From assembly GCA_003427395.1 (NCBI GenBank), contig BFEA01000391.1, positions 52,714-97,531 of the forward strand: a stretch of 44,818 nt of DNA, in the 5' to 3' direction. The notes under the pieces were generated by a model that did no database searches, was not told where the DNA came from, and worked only from the letters and a program-made list of their open reading frames with translations. Positions 9,590-20,956 of this stretch are shown here, piece after piece (the stretch's first letter is position 1; every line of letters begins with the position of its first letter). This DNA is from Chara braunii (lineage: Eukaryota > Streptophyta > Charophyceae > Charales > Characeae). Both the position numbers and the translations under genes were made by a program.

Positions 9590-11600
9590 ATGACACTAGA
9601 CTAAATAAAAACATAAGTAGCGATCTACACCCAAGTAAAGATTTGGACGAAACAAGAAGAGAGAGCGAGTATAACTCACTCCCAAGCATGCACACACAAA
9701 GTGGGAAGTAGCGATTCACTATGGAGTGAAAAAATGGACAAAGCATGAGCTCAAGATGACTCAAACACTAGAAAAGCAAGGATACAAGCAGCGATTTATA
9801 CCCAAGTGAAAATTTGGACAAAACAAAGAGAAAGAGTGAGTGAAGCTCACTCCCAAGTATGCACTCACAAAGTGGGAGGTGGCGATTTACTATGGAGTGA
9901 AGAAAATGGACAATGCATGAGTTCGAGATGACTAGAACACTAGAATGAGCAAGAATACAAATTGCGATTTACACCCAAGTGAAGAATTGGACGAAACAAG
10001 AAGAGAGAGTGAGTGTAACTCACTCCCCAACATGCACACACAAAGTGGGAAGTGGCGATTTACTATGGAGTGAAGAAATGAACCACGCATGAGCTCAAGA
10101 TGATTAAAACACTAGAATGAGCAAGAATACAACTCGCGATTTACACCCAAGTCAAGAATTGAAAAAAACATGAAGAAAGGGTGAGTGTAACTCACTCCCA
10201 AGCATGCACACAGAAAGTGGGAAGTGGTGATTTACTATGGAGTGAAGAAATGGACAATGCATGAGTTCAAGGTGACTAGAACACCAGAATGAGCAAGAAT
10301 ACAAGTTGCGATTTAAACCCAAGTGAAATAATTTGAAAAAATAAGAGGAAAGAATGAGTGTAACTCACTCCCAAGCATGCACCCACAAAATGGGAAGTGG
10401 CGATTTACTATGGAGTGAAGAAATTGAAAATACATGAGCTCAAGATGACCAGAACACTAGAATGAGCAAGAATACAAGTTGCAATTTACACCCAAGTGAA
10501 TAATGGGACAAAACAAGACGAAAGAGTGAATGTAACTCACTCCCAAGGATGCACACACAAAGTGAGAGTAATGGTTTACTATGGAGTGAAGATATTGACA
10601 ATGTATGAGCTCAAAATTATTAGAANNNNNNNNNNNNNNNNNNNNNNNNNNNNNNNNNNNNNNNNNNNNNNNNNNNNNNNNNNNNNNNNNNNNNNNNNNN
10701 NNNNNNNNNNNNNNNNNNNNNNNNNNNNNNNNNNNNNNNNNNNNNNNNNNNNNNNNNNNNNNNNNNNNNNNNNNNNNNNNNNNNNNNNNNNNNNNNNNNN
10801 NNNNNNNNNNNNNNNNNNNNNNNNNNNNNNNNNNNNNNNNNNNNNNNNNNNNNNNNNNNNNNNNNNNNNNNNNNNNNNNNNNNNNNNNNNNNNNNNNNNN
10901 NNNNNNNNNNNNNNNNNNNNNNNNNNNNNNNNNNNNNNNNNNNNNNNNNNNNNNNNNNNNNNNNNNNNNNNNNNNNNNNNNNNNNNNNNNNNNNNNNNNN
11001 NNNNNNNNNNNNNNNNNNNNNNNNNNNNNNNNNNNNNNNNNNNNNNNNNNNNNNNNNNNACTCCCAAGCATGCACACACAAAGTCAGAAATGACGATTTA
11101 CTATGAAGTGAAGAAATTGACAAAGCATGAATTCAAGATGAACACTAGAATGAGCAAGAATACAAGTTGCGATTTTCACCCAAGTGAAAAATTGGACAAA
11201 ACAAGAGAAAAGAGTGAGTGTAACTCACTGCCAAGCATACACACACAAAGTGGGAAGTGGCGATTTACTATGGAGTGAAAAAATGGACAATGCATGAGCT
11301 CAAGGTGATTAGAACACTAGAATGAGCAAGAATACAAGTTGTGATTTACACCCAAGTGAAGAATTGAACAAAACAAGAGGAAAGAGTGAGTGTAACTCAC
11401 TCCCAATCATGCACACACAAAGTGGGAAGCGGTGATTTACTATGGAGTGAAGAAATAGACAATGCACACGCTCAAGATGACTAGAACACTAGAATTACAC
11501 TGAAGTGGAAAATTGGACAAAACAAGTAAAAATAGTGAGTGTAACTCACTCCCAAGCATGCACACACAAAGTGGGAGCTATCGATTTACTATGGAGTGAG
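9590..11600. repeat. Satellite array, ~172-bp monomer, with palindrome in most monomers
   Basis: The landmark AACTCACTCCC (or variant) recurs at 9673, 9844, 10017, 10189, 10362, 10534, 11222, 11394 and 11543, giving spacings of 171-173 bp with two shorter units (157 and 149 bp). About eleven to twelve monomers are present if the N gap is full of them. Most monomers contain GAGTGAGT-GTA-ACTCACTC, an 8-bp stem with a 3-nt loop. They also contain GCATGC, CACACAAAGTGGGAAGTGGC and GATTTACACCCAAGTGAA. The length is near a nucleosome repeat, as in many centromeric satellites. Confidence 0.92.
10626..11069. other. Assembly gap (444 N)
   Basis: A run of N inside the satellite array. Any reading frame that spans it is meaningless. 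The gap length is not an exact multiple of the monomer, so its true size is uncertain. Confidence 1.
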
Positions 11601-11726
11601 GAAAGAGTTCATGAGAAGACCATCACTAGTGGAAAAGCCTCCTACTACCCATACTGAGCTTTGGAAAGCACCTATGGAGAGAAAAGATGAGAAAAAAATA
11701 AAAAGAGAATGTCGACGAGGGAACAT

Positions 11727-11739
11727 GGAGAAGAAGGAC

Positions 11740-11770
<31 letters not shown>

Positions 11771-11870
11771 AGAAGGAGAAGAAGAGGAAAAAAAAAAAAA
11801 AAAAAAAAAAAAAGGAAAAGGAAAAAAAAAAAAAAAAAAAGGAGGAAAAAAAAAAAAAAAAAAAAAAAAA
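11727..11870. repeat. (GAA)n and poly-A purine tract
   Basis: GAA/GAGGAA repeats pass into long A-runs on the plus strand. Lysine/glutamate-rich frames on plus and phenylalanine/serine-rich frames on minus are products of the repeat. The tract separates the satellite from E2. Confidence 0.95.
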
Positions 11871-12078
11871 TTCTCTTTTTTTCCACTCACCTCCTCGAGT
11901 ATCTTGGAGTTGAAAAACCAATCTTGATGATGCTTCTCCTTTTTTGGCTATGGCTCCGTTTCCTCCTCAAACCCTTCTCATTCCTTCTCCTTAGTCCCTT
12001 CGTGATTGTGACAAGTTCCTATCACTATGGCAATGGAGTCCTCCCCTTTAGGAGGGCTAATGAGACTCTCTCTAGCCG

Positions 12079-12486
12079 GTGTGGGGCCACCTCCTTGCAT
12101 ACATTACCAAGGTGGCTCACGAGTTTCACACGCAGCGGTACAGTGACAACAACATGCCTCTCCTTTATGTCCGCATCCAAGTTGGGCAAGTGTCCTGTGA
12201 CGCTTTGTTGGATAGCGACGCGACTCACAATTTCACGAATCAGTCCTTTATACAAAGGGTCGACCTTGGCGCACAAGTTCGAAGGAAGTCTCATCTTACG
12301 GCGATCAAGATGGAAGACGGTCTTACACAACAACTTCTTGATTGCTATATCGAAGCCGTGTCGGTCTATTTCGCACCTCATGCATGCGAGTCGGTTACGT
12401 TTGACGTCTTGCATACAAACTTCGACGTTATTTTGAGGATTTTTGGGTTTGCAAGTGTGGACCACACGGTCAACTTCCATCGGTAG
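12079..12486 (+). pseudogene. pol: E2 protease domain with altered active site
   Basis: The frame contains VSCDALLDSDATHNF: the retropepsin signature with D-S-D (12211-12219) in place of the essential D-S-G. A single G to A change (GGC to GAC) explains it, and the enzyme would be inactive. The flap-side hydrophobic pattern (FDVLHTNFDVILRIFGF) follows. TAG at 12484 ends the segment. Any ATG start upstream is lost among stops before about 12070. Confidence 0.85.
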
Positions 12487-13143
12487 ACGCTTATCAGTCG
12501 CGACGCTTTTGGCGCCGCAGTGCCGTGTACCCCTCCTCTTCCGCACACTTCGATCCGGTGCCAAGTTGTGACAACTAAGTGTTTTCGGACCACTTGTGCT
12601 TACGAGCGAACCGACGATATCATTCTATGTTTTGTCATAACCGTCTCAACGACCAAGGCTTCACCCATGGACTTGTCTTCGGACACCCGTGTGGTGCGAT
12701 TGCTTGACGAGTTAGCCGACGTCTTTCAGTCTCCTACCGATGTGGTGCTGGAGCGCCTGATCTCCCTTAATATCATACTTGACGCCGGTGTCGTGTCGCT
12801 GAAAGGATGCATCTATCGCATGAGTAGGGAAAAACTCGTGGTGCTCCGCCCGCAGCTCGATGACTTGTTGGACAAGGGCAGGATCTGGCCTAGTAGCTCA
12901 CCCTACGGTGCGGCGATTCTCTTCGTACGAAAGAAAAACAATGATATCCGCTTATGTATTAACTACCGCAAACTAAACACGCAAACCGTCAAGAATGTGG
13001 GGCCTCTTCCTCGTATCGACAACCTTCTTGAGCGTTTGGGCAGTGCAAAATATTTTTCGAAGTTGGATTTGAAGTCTGGATATTATCGGATTTCGATACA
13101 TCCGCAAGGTCACCACAAATCCGCGTTTAAAACACGGTATTAA
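12487..13143 (+). pseudogene. pol: E2 reverse transcriptase, fingers and palm
   Basis: The same frame resumes after TAG. A protease-RT linker leads to DELADVFQSP, then the RT motifs SSPYGAAILFVRKK, CINYRKLN and SKLDLKSGYYRI (first catalytic Asp). TAA at 13141-13143 falls just after FKTRY. It is one of the few stops here that is not obviously a single transition. Confidence 0.9.
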
Positions 13144-13505
13144 CACTTTAAGTGGGTTGTCATGCCTTTCGGCCTGACCAATGCCCTGACGACCTTTCAA
13201 GCGACGATGACCAATGAGATTCACGCAATGCTCGACCGGTTTGTGCTGGTCTACTGGGACAACATTTTCATCTATAGTCGGGCCTTAGAGGATCACCTTG
13301 AGCACCTTCGACGTGTGTTGGAGATGCTCCGTCGCACCAAGTACAAGGCTAACCGCGACAAGTGCAAATTCGTACGTCAAGAGTTGGAATACTTAGGCCT
13401 TTTTATCACACTGGAGGGCATTAGTCCATTGTCGGACAAGATTCAAGTCGTTCAAGAGTGGTCGGAGCCGAAGAACGTCACGGATGCGCATTCGTTTTTT
13501 GGCCT
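13144..13505 (+). pseudogene. pol: E2 reverse transcriptase, catalytic box and thumb
   Basis: MPFGLTNALTTFQ is followed by the catalytic box, which reads YWDN at 13252-13263 instead of YLDD. The second Asp is Asn (GAC to AAC), so polymerase activity is lost. The usual HLEHLRRVLEMLR helix and the connection start (VTDAHSFFGL) follow. The frame breaks near 13505; the same text then continues in the next frame. Confidence 0.9.
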
Positions 13506-14218
13506 ACTATCAACGTTTTATGAAAGGCTATTCGAAGATTGAGGCTCATTTGACCAAGCTTCAATGCGAGGATTGACCGTTCAACTTCGGCGACGATGCG
13601 CGGGTTTGCTTTTCAGCTCTCAAAGCCGCCTTGCTATCAGTGGAGGTTTTAACCATGTACGACCCGTTCTTACCGACGCGCGTCAGTACCGATGCATCCA
13701 ACTATGATATTGGTGTCGTCCTCAAGCAACACAATAGCGTGGACTGACACTCAGTCGAGTACTTTAGCAAGAAAGTGTCTGTCGTGCATTCGGTTTATGA
13801 CGCACGGAAGGAGGACTTATTGGTCTTTATGCACGCGCTTAAGCGGTGACGACACTGTCTTCTTGGTCGAAGTCAATTCCAATGGGTAGCAGACAATAAT
13901 CCATTGGTCTACTACAAGACCCGAGACACGGTGAATAGTACCATCGCCCGTTGAACGACTTTCATTGACCAATTTGGCTTCTTTCATGATCACCTTCCAG
14001 GAAAGTCAAACCGTTTTGCGGAAGCCCTTTCACGGCGCCCGGACCTTTGTACTGCAGTTTACTCGACGACGGAGGTTGACAATGATTTGCGGGACAACTT
14101 CATTTGCGGCTACCGAATCGACCCCGAGTTTTGCGATAAGTACGCGAATCGCTCCTCTTTAGATCTAACGCTTTTGCGTTATTGGATTCAAGAAGGCGTT
14201 TTTCTAGTCCCCTCGTAA
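13506..14218 (+). pseudogene. pol: E2 RNase H, shifted frame, four TGA stops
   Basis: After a frameshift the next frame gives QRFMKGYSKIEAHLTKL, then RNase H: STDASNYDIGVVLKQ, SVEYFSKKVSVVHSVYDA, ADNNPLVYYKT and FAEALSRRPDL. TGA codons at 13574, 13745, 13847 and 13952 all fall where family members carry Trp, so each is a TGG to TGA change. The frame ends at TAA (14216). A few residues beyond (PSDPHLHTR) fit the start of the integrase region but no HHCC motif can be confirmed. Confidence 0.85.
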
Positions 14219-15119
14219 GGGAAGGATTTTTTTTGCGTGCCAAGTGACCCACACTTGCACACGCGACCCGAAAGATCTTCATTTTCATGGACGTTTTCAG
14301 GAGGTAAGTGACATCACCGTGCAGCAGTGGTACGACACCAGGCCAACAAAGTACTTAGTACACTTTGCTTATTGTAGCCATAAGGCTGACCATTTGTGAC
14401 CTATTGTCGGGAACGGTGGATCCCGAGATAAGTCCTGACCCCTGAGAGATGGCATTAGGCACAATTGCACACATCAGAGAAAACCATAGGCAAGAGAGAG
14501 AGAAAGGATGGAAGGCCAAAGACACAAGTGTCGGCGCCTAGAGACCTAGAGAATGTCCTGTGCTGCCGAAGCCATTGGACCAAGAAAAGACTAGCAGAAT
14601 AGCAAGCGGCAAAGGGCCGCCAGAAAATAGTAAAGGCGACCCTTCTTCCCGAAGGGAGAAGGACCGCTGAGAAAAATAATGCCCTGGGCTGCGTACCGCA
14701 AGAAGAAAAGAGCCAAGGAGGTCAAGAAAATAGTGAGTGAGGCACCAGCACGCGAGAAAGTAGCACGGGTCAAGAAGGCCACCGGAATGCGGCATAGGAA
14801 GAACCAAGGGCCACGAGCCAAGTAATGGGCCGCGGTCAGAAAGGCCAGCGTGCGCACGACAAAGAAAAAAAACTAAAAATGAGGCGGCCATGGGGAAGAA
14901 AGTGCCAAGAGAAACCGGGAAACTACAAGGGAAAGTGTCGGGGACCTTAGGGGCCTAAGTAAAAATAATGGCATTTTGGGAGTAAAAATAATGACATTTT
15001 GGGACCAAGTACCGGTGGGACCACCGGCGGGATAAGTGTCGGCAGAACCACTGGGGGGACAAATGTCGGGGACTAGCGAGGGACAAGTGGCGGGGACATG
15101 TGATGTCCCAAGGCAAAGT

Positions 15120-16915
15120 CATGAAGGGCCATGAGGAAAATATACCCAAGACGAGGCGTGCCGTCAAGATCAAGATCTAGACGACCAATAATATTAGCAC
15201 CGCTAGTGCAAGCATTAGTGGAGGCAAACGGGAAGGCTAAAACAGAAAGGAAAAACAAAAGAAAAGCAAGAGAGGAGGCATGGCAGTAATCCGAAATATC
15301 TCGAATTAACTACCTTGAAGAAAATGGAGCCTAAAAAGACTTCATGTGAAAAATAGGCCCCCGGAAGAAAATCAGAGCAAAGGGGGCCACAATGTGGAAA
15401 ATAGAGAGGCAAGAGGAGACTCCCATGAGCATGGGGGAGCCTCAATTGCAGTCCGAGATATAACGGACTACACCTTGGGCATAGGAAGGGTCAAAACTAA
15501 GAGGAAGGGCATAAAAAATGCCTTAACGACTAGTTGACAATTGACATGCTAGAAAAAGAAAGAAAAATAAAAGAAAAAGGTGGGAAAATGAGACAGAAGG
15601 AGTGAGAGGGAGTGAGTGAGGTGGCCGTCCGTAGGAACTGCCACAAGTAGGGACTGGCACGTCCCTACTGTCCGAAAATGGAGGAAAAATAAAAGAAAAG
15701 AAAAGAGAAAAATGCCTTAACGGTAAAAAACGGTCACTTGGGGAGATACATCCGTGATTAGATACATTCTGGGATATGACGGTTGCAAAGGACCTTGATT
15801 TTCTCTTGATATTGCAGAGAAAATCAAAAAAATTCAAGGCCTAATGCAACCGAGATACAACGGAATGCATAGGGGAGGAAAAACACATGTTTTAAATGCA
15901 TCCGGAGCCAATATTGAGTCCGGATGCACTTGGGAGTTGGCCGTTACATTTTGTTTCAATAGGAGATTTGTTCTAACCCGTGAGGCTAGAGAAAAGGTCA
16001 TTATGGCAGTCCGAGAAATAATGGACTGTATCGGGGTGCCTAGGCCAAAAGGAAAAAGGCCTTGGTCCATCCAAGACGCTAGAAAATGATGTCTTTGGCT
16101 TGGGCAAATAAAGATGGTAAGTGGGGGCCACGAGATGGTGGATCTCGTGGTCTAGAATATTCGCGGCACTTGAGGCCCATGAGAAGACAAGGAGGCCCCA
16201 AATAAAAATGGGACGTCACCGGGAATGATGTCGGGGACTAAATGGGCCCAAATAAAATAGTTGAAGTATGGGACATGCGCTGGCGAGACTACCGCCCGGA
16301 CTAGAAAATGAAACCGCCATGAGAGAATAGCGGGGACTTGAGTAGGCCCAAGAGAACCATGAGCTAGCAAAAGAAGAGAAGCGTGCAAGCAAGTAGCGCC
16401 GTCAAGATTAAAGATCTTGACGGTGAAAAATATTAGCCATTGTGGTTGCAAACAGGAAGAGCCTAGGCAGAGAGTGCTAGAGAGGCAAAAATGAGAGAAA
16501 AGGAGTAAAGGAGGAGCTTCCCAGCAGTCCGAGGTATCTCGGACTAACAAGGCACAAGAAAATAGAGCCTCAATGGGCTCTATGCAGAAAATAAGCTGCC
16601 AAGAAAAAATCGGAGCACAAGGGGGCTAAAAGATGAGAAAACGGAGGCAAACGGCCTCCATGAACATGGGGGCTCCATTATGGCAATCCGAGATATAACG
16701 GCCAACTGCTGAGTTTGAATCTGACCACAGATGAAGATTCATGGCCTAGAAAAAAACTCAACAGACACTTGACACTTGTTACATCAGAAACAAAAAAAAA
16801 GAAAAGAAAAATGAGAGAAAACGGAGAGTGAATGAAACAAAGGGGGAGAAAACAGTGGAGGAGAATGTGCCGACCAGTTGGGACTGGCACAGTAGGGATT
16901 GGCAGGTCCCTACTG
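15120..16915. repeat. Diverged ~1.2-kb tandem duplication
   Basis: Landmarks appear in the same order twice. They are GCCGTCAAGAT (15160 and 16398), a GCAGT-CCGA-ATAT phrase (15286 and 16524), CATGAGCATGGGG-like (15423 and 16661) and TAGGGA-TGGCA-GTCCCTACTG (15647 and 16891). Spacing between copies is about 1.24 kb. Similarity is partial, so the event is old. Confidence 0.55.
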
Positions 16916-17391
16916 TAACTTCATCCCTCCAGATTTTGTGGAGGGAAATCCGGATTGCAGAGATATGACCCTTGGGGCATTATCTCTGCAATATCTTAAT
17001 TAAAAAGGCAAAATTGAGAGAAAAGGCAAAACGGAAATGGTCGGTTTTCCTTTGGACCATGGATCTGAGATTCAGATCCATGAAGGAGGTAATATGGCTG
17101 TTTTTTATGAGGTCAACTAAAACGGCCAACTCCGAAATGAGTTGGCAGCCCAAAATGGAAAGAAATAAAAAAAAGAAGACAACAAAATTGTGCATTTGGC
17201 CCAAAAAGAGGGCCAGATGCACCAAATATTAAAAAAGTGGGCTTTGGGGCCCAAAACTGAAGCAAGGATCACCTAAGGGTAACTTAGAATATTGCTGGCC
17301 TTGGATCTCAGCTAGATCTAAGGCTGAAATAACACCGAGGCATGGGAAAATACCTCGGCCTACTTAAAATGGGGTAGAATCTCAAAAAGTT

Positions 17392-17420
17392 GAAAAAAAG
17401 GCCCACTAGGCCTTTTTTTC
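17392..17420. other. Perfect 12-bp hairpin, loop CACTA
   Basis: GAAAAAAAGGCC (17392-17403) and GGCCTTTTTTTC (17409-17420) are exact reverse complements around a 5-nt loop. It resembles a bacterial terminator in form, but the setting is a nuclear repeat and no such role is implied. Confidence 0.75.
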
Positions 17421-17813
17421 CCAAGTAAGGCCGCCCTTGGGCATTTAGGCTCAAGGGGGTAGCTTCTGAAGAAGGGGGTGAGGCATAAGGAGGCCCATGA
17501 GGCAGTCCAAGTTGGTACCAACCACTCGGACTGCATCTACTTGGCCAAATTAAGGCCTAGGTACTCCCGGAGAGGCCTACAAGTGAAAAATGGTCATGGG
17601 GGTACCTCGGTTTACCATGGGGCACATGGGGAGGCCCATGGGCTGGCTGAAACACTGTGCCCAACCTATTTAAGTTGTGGTAGCAGTCCACCACACTCAC
17701 ATTTGCTTGAGGCAAGTACGTGTTGTTGGCATGAGCCCGGGAGAGCACCACTCTCACTTGAAGTGAGAAGAGGGGAACCTTAGCCAGTTTGGGACTGGTG
17801 GTGTATAAAAGGA

Positions 17814-17822
17814 CAAATAACT
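17814..17822 (+). promoter_or_regulatory. TATA box candidate
   Basis: TATAAAAGG matches the plant TATA consensus well and lies at the downstream edge of the hairpin-dense region. It could be the core promoter of an LTR. No plus-strand gene follows; the next coding relic is on the minus strand. Confidence 0.35.
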
Positions 17823-17899
17823 GTGCAAATGGGCGCATAGTGCTGCGCATTGCAATCCTAGTAAGCGGCCCGTGGAAGAGAAAGGAAGCCATAAAAAAT

Positions 17900-19565
17900 C
17901 CTCAGGCGACAACGGGTCCAAGACCTCTACAATGAATTCGCGTGTCGAATCCCTTGAAGGCGATAAATTGTCGCAGCTAACAGACAGAGAAGAAACCACA
18001 CACACACCTTGTCCTTAAGCGAGCAAAACCGAGCAATGGAACGAGTCGGCAACGAACTCCTCAAAAGAACCAATAATGAGTAAACTTGCGACTTCCTCAT
18101 GTGCCTCGGAATGAAGGGCGGCCACACGTGAAGCAACCGATTTTGAAGGCGTCGAAAATGCAGTCGTATCACTCTCGACGGTAATCACTTTCCCAGAGAG
18201 GACTTTCCCTTGGCCTTCGTGGCGCAGCCGACGGTTTCGTGTGCGTCGCTGTTACACCACAAACAATAATGGTGCCTCGTGCAGATCTTGTATATGCCTT
18301 TTGAGAGACTGTAATGAACCCAAGGTTCTTGAGTTGTTGTACCTGTCCCAAGGGATGAAGACGTGTTTGCCTTCGGTTTGCTCGTCGAGAGTGCAGTCGT
18401 ATCACTTAGTTGGTGCTCACTTTCCGAGAAGGGACTTTCCCTTGCCCTTCGTGGGGCAGCCGACGGTTTCGTGTGCGTCGTTGTTGCACCACAAACAATA
18501 ATGGTGCCTCATGCGAATTTTGTTTACGCCTTGTGAGAGACCCTAATAAAGCCAAGGTTCTTGAGCTGTTGTAAAGGTCTCGCGGAATAAAGAGGTGTTT
18601 GCCTTCGATTTGCCGTGTCCTCGATCTTCACCGGGGCGACCACCATCCCGGGCGGCTGCTAATCTTTCTCCCTCGTCAGATGAAGCAACCTCGTTAGAAG
18701 CGTCAGTCGGCGTTATTACTGCGACCACGACCATGTTGGTCTCTACTCTAGACTGCGGATGATCAACAATCAGCGTTGTGGGCCTCTGTGTTCGTCACAA
18801 TAATATGCAAGGCCTTGTTAAATAATAGCTCATATGTGTTGAGCGACTCCTTGACTTGCGCCAATGCATTCTGTAATGTCGGGCACAACCTTGTGATGAA
18901 GTAATGTTTGATGCCCGTAAAGGCGATCGACAAGTCGGGTGTGGATGCCAAGCATTGGTACTAAGTGATCCAATTCGTGTTTGGCAAAGCATTCTGATGG
19001 AACTTCTGCAATTTCTCAATCGCTTGGAGCTCGGGCAGTTGCACTTGGAACCACTTGTGCCATGCTGCCTTGAGATCAGCCGAACCGATCTTCGTGTGCA
19101 GCTCGAAAACAATAACCTTGTGCGTGAACAACATATTGTCAAGCCATGCTTGACTCGGGCCCCCCAACTGGTGATACAAATAAGCATGTCGGTTCGGGTT
19201 CCTTGCTTTGTACAAGTCCAAACGCGGGTCAAATTAGTGCCATCATGGATTAGGTTCAGTCTAGGATGCGTCGCAAAACATCGGGATGTCATCAAACTTA
19301 GGTTGCGCTCGTGAGATGTCGGGCCCGAACTGGCAGCTGATGCGCAAATCTGTCGCTCCAACTGTCGGTTGGTCATTTGCTGTTGCCGCGCCATGTCCTT
19401 CAGGGCACCCATGTCCACCTCTAATTTGTTGATGCGGTCCAAGATGTTGGAGGGGCCAACGATGATTGCTGCAATAAGTCGTTGTTCCAAAGTGTGTACA
19501 CGACCGAGAAAGTTTTGCACGTTGTCAGTGAGCAAGGTGTCCCGGCCCTCCGTGGTGTACCACAC
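17900..19565 (-). pseudogene. gag: E3: retroelement gag relic
   Basis: On the minus strand (5' end near 19565) the frame begins with a probable coiled coil (HTLEQRL, LEVDMGALKDMARQQQ). After a frameshift near 19310 it gives a capsid-like retrotransposon Gag: PKFDDIPMFCDAS, LDLYKARNPNRHAYLYHQLG, AWHKWFQVQLPELQA, then after TAG (18958-18960) TPDLSIAFTGIKHYF. Two CCHC zinc knuckles follow (18456-18497 and 18224-18265) because of a tandem duplication. The tail (about 18005-17900) is S/P-rich. Stops and frameshifts prevent expression. No protease or RT follows, so only gag remains. E2 and E3 could be related families, but that is untested. Confidence 0.8.
18150..18616. repeat. 232-bp tandem duplication inside E3 gag
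   Basis: Two copies, about 18150-18381 and 18382-18616, are offset by 232 bp (fixed from the knuckle positions 18224 and 18456). Each carries one minus-strand CX2CX4HX4C knuckle: CLWCNSDAHETVGC in the lower copy and CLWCNNDAHETVGC in the upper one. 232 is not a multiple of three, so the two knuckles are not in one frame now. Confidence 0.85.
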
Positions 19566-20590
19566 ACATCCTTCTCACGAGCGGCTTTACTCAACTGCGA
19601 GCATAGTCCTTTTCGTTTGTGGGTCATATCAGGGGGTGTCAGGTGGACTTCATGCGCGACCGATTCTTGGACTACCTTCAACAGGCCCTCCACTAGCAAA
19701 AGGTGGGTGTGCGCCACTGGACTTTCCTTTGCTCCACACGGACTCGGCACCCAGCCGTACAACAAAGCACAACTGGTCCGTGCTCGTGGTAACCGTCGGG
19801 CTTGCTTAGGGACGGGAAAGACCGGCGTCGTACTTTCAACTGTGCGCCACGTCATCGATAGTCGGGTTATGGGATAAGTCTAACAACGGTAATGATCAAA
19901 GTAAAAGAAAAGAAAAAGAAAAGAAAGAGATAAAATGTAAACGTCATTTTGAATCCCGTTCATCTAGGATTGTAACTCTAGTTTAAAGTAATCTAACCAC
20001 TACTGCTGATCGTGATGGTTTGTTTTTCACGCGAGTTTTATTGCTCTATTTAAGATTAATTGTCTTTTCAAACTCGGGGTCATTTCTCGCAGCTTCGTAG
20101 GGAATGAACAGTTGTTTTAGAAACTTTTAACTTCGAATGGGCGGCCTAGACTAGCTGACCCTTTGTATTTCCACTCTATAGTAGACACAACATGTTAGGC
20201 ACTGCAGCGCAGACCCTAAAAAAGGGGCAACCCTCGGCCACTTCGATAGGAAGCTTATCACCACCCTCGGAAAGTCATAAGCCCCCTCCTTGCAATCGGA
20301 CACTGTCACCAATCAGGGGTAGTTCGATGATCTCCTTTGAAGGGAGGAAGGTGCCTGTCGGTATCCCATTACGGGACTATAGCGCGCTAATGCTGCTACT
20401 CTACACCACATCAACAAAGACTGAGACGGTCGGTCGCAGACAGTTGTGTCCGCATCACAACCGTTGGGATTCTGTCCAGTCCCTACTTAATTTTTTATTT
20501 ATATGATTTCACTTGATATTAATTATTAATAAATGATATTCAAAGATCAATCGTGTCTTTCGTTTAGAACATAGGGACCACATTGTAGCT
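19566..20590. other. No gene recognised
   Basis: On the minus strand this would be upstream of E3 gag and so could hold its leader or LTR. Visible features are a purine run (about 19900-19930) and AT-rich DNA around 20490-20535. No terminal repeat or tRNA-complementary primer site could be confirmed. Open frames here have no recognisable domain. Confidence 0.4.
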
Positions 20591-20597
20591 TGAAAAT

Positions 20598-20607
20598 TAT
20601 AAAAAGG
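20598..20607 (+). promoter_or_regulatory. TATA box candidate
   Basis: TATAAAAAGG stands about 360 bp before the ATG at 20957. The long intervening leader and the hydrophilic open frame that follows would suit a retroelement transcript, but this is inference. Confidence 0.3.
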
Positions 20608-20956
20608 GGATCACCTCGTTATCCTGCTATTGATTGAGGTCGAGACTCCGCTTTACTGCCTGTTAGTTAAGATAGTCGGGTTGAAAGGCAGTCCGCGCGG
20701 ATTGAGGGGTTTCAAGTTGAGACTTCGTGCTTGTCAGTTGTGTGCGTGAAGGCAAGGGGATTGTTGAGTGCATTGGGCACTGGTATATTGTGAGCGGTTT
20801 TGGCCCACTACAAAGATCTCTGTGGCTACGAGGACAAGAAAAAGATGAAGAGCCAAAAGCGGAGGAAGGTGTGATTGTAACGCCATTTACTCCTACCTGA
20901 GGTCTCAAAGGGAAGTCAGATTGAAGATCGGTTTTAACAGCCGACAGGAGCGAAAG

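Larger units (their letters stand above)
11920..14218 (+). mobile_element. E2: Ty3/gypsy pol relic
   Basis: The plus-strand order is protease, reverse transcriptase, RNase H. It is interrupted by stops at 12484, 13141, 13574, 13745, 13847, 13952 and 14216 and by a frameshift near 13505. Gag is not recognisable upstream and integrase is not convincingly present downstream, where similarity fades after about 14220. It is clearly a different family from E1: the RT and RNase H residues differ throughout and there is no long linker in RNase H. Confidence 0.9.
14400..17540. other. Noncoding, hairpin-dense region
   Basis: No gene. About twenty short inverted repeats with exact or nearly exact arms of 6-12 bp and usually 2-9-nt loops lie in about 3 kb. 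Clear cases are 15093-15109, 15646-15669, 15797-15825, 15897-15928, 16128-16150, 16399-16423, 16526-16545, 16890-16915, 16954-16992, 17058-17082, 17299-17323 and 17392-17420. The phrase TGTCGGGGAC recurs around 14935, 15064 and 16229. A diverged ~1.2-kb duplication is visible inside. It may be the 3' flank or long terminal repeat of E2 or a non-autonomous family; I cannot assign it. Confidence 0.6.

Noticed and set aside
10457-11278. Long open frames of 160-260 codons
   Set aside because: They run through the N gap and consist mostly of X. The flanks are satellite DNA.
9590-11600. CRISPR array
   Set aside because: Repeats are contiguous ~172-bp satellite monomers, not short repeats separated by unique spacers, and there are no cas genes.
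11589-11927. Lys/Glu- and Phe-rich frames
   Set aside because: Products of the GAA and poly-A tract.
17392-17420. Rho-independent terminator
   Set aside because: Shape fits, but the DNA is eukaryotic repeat with no gene ending there.
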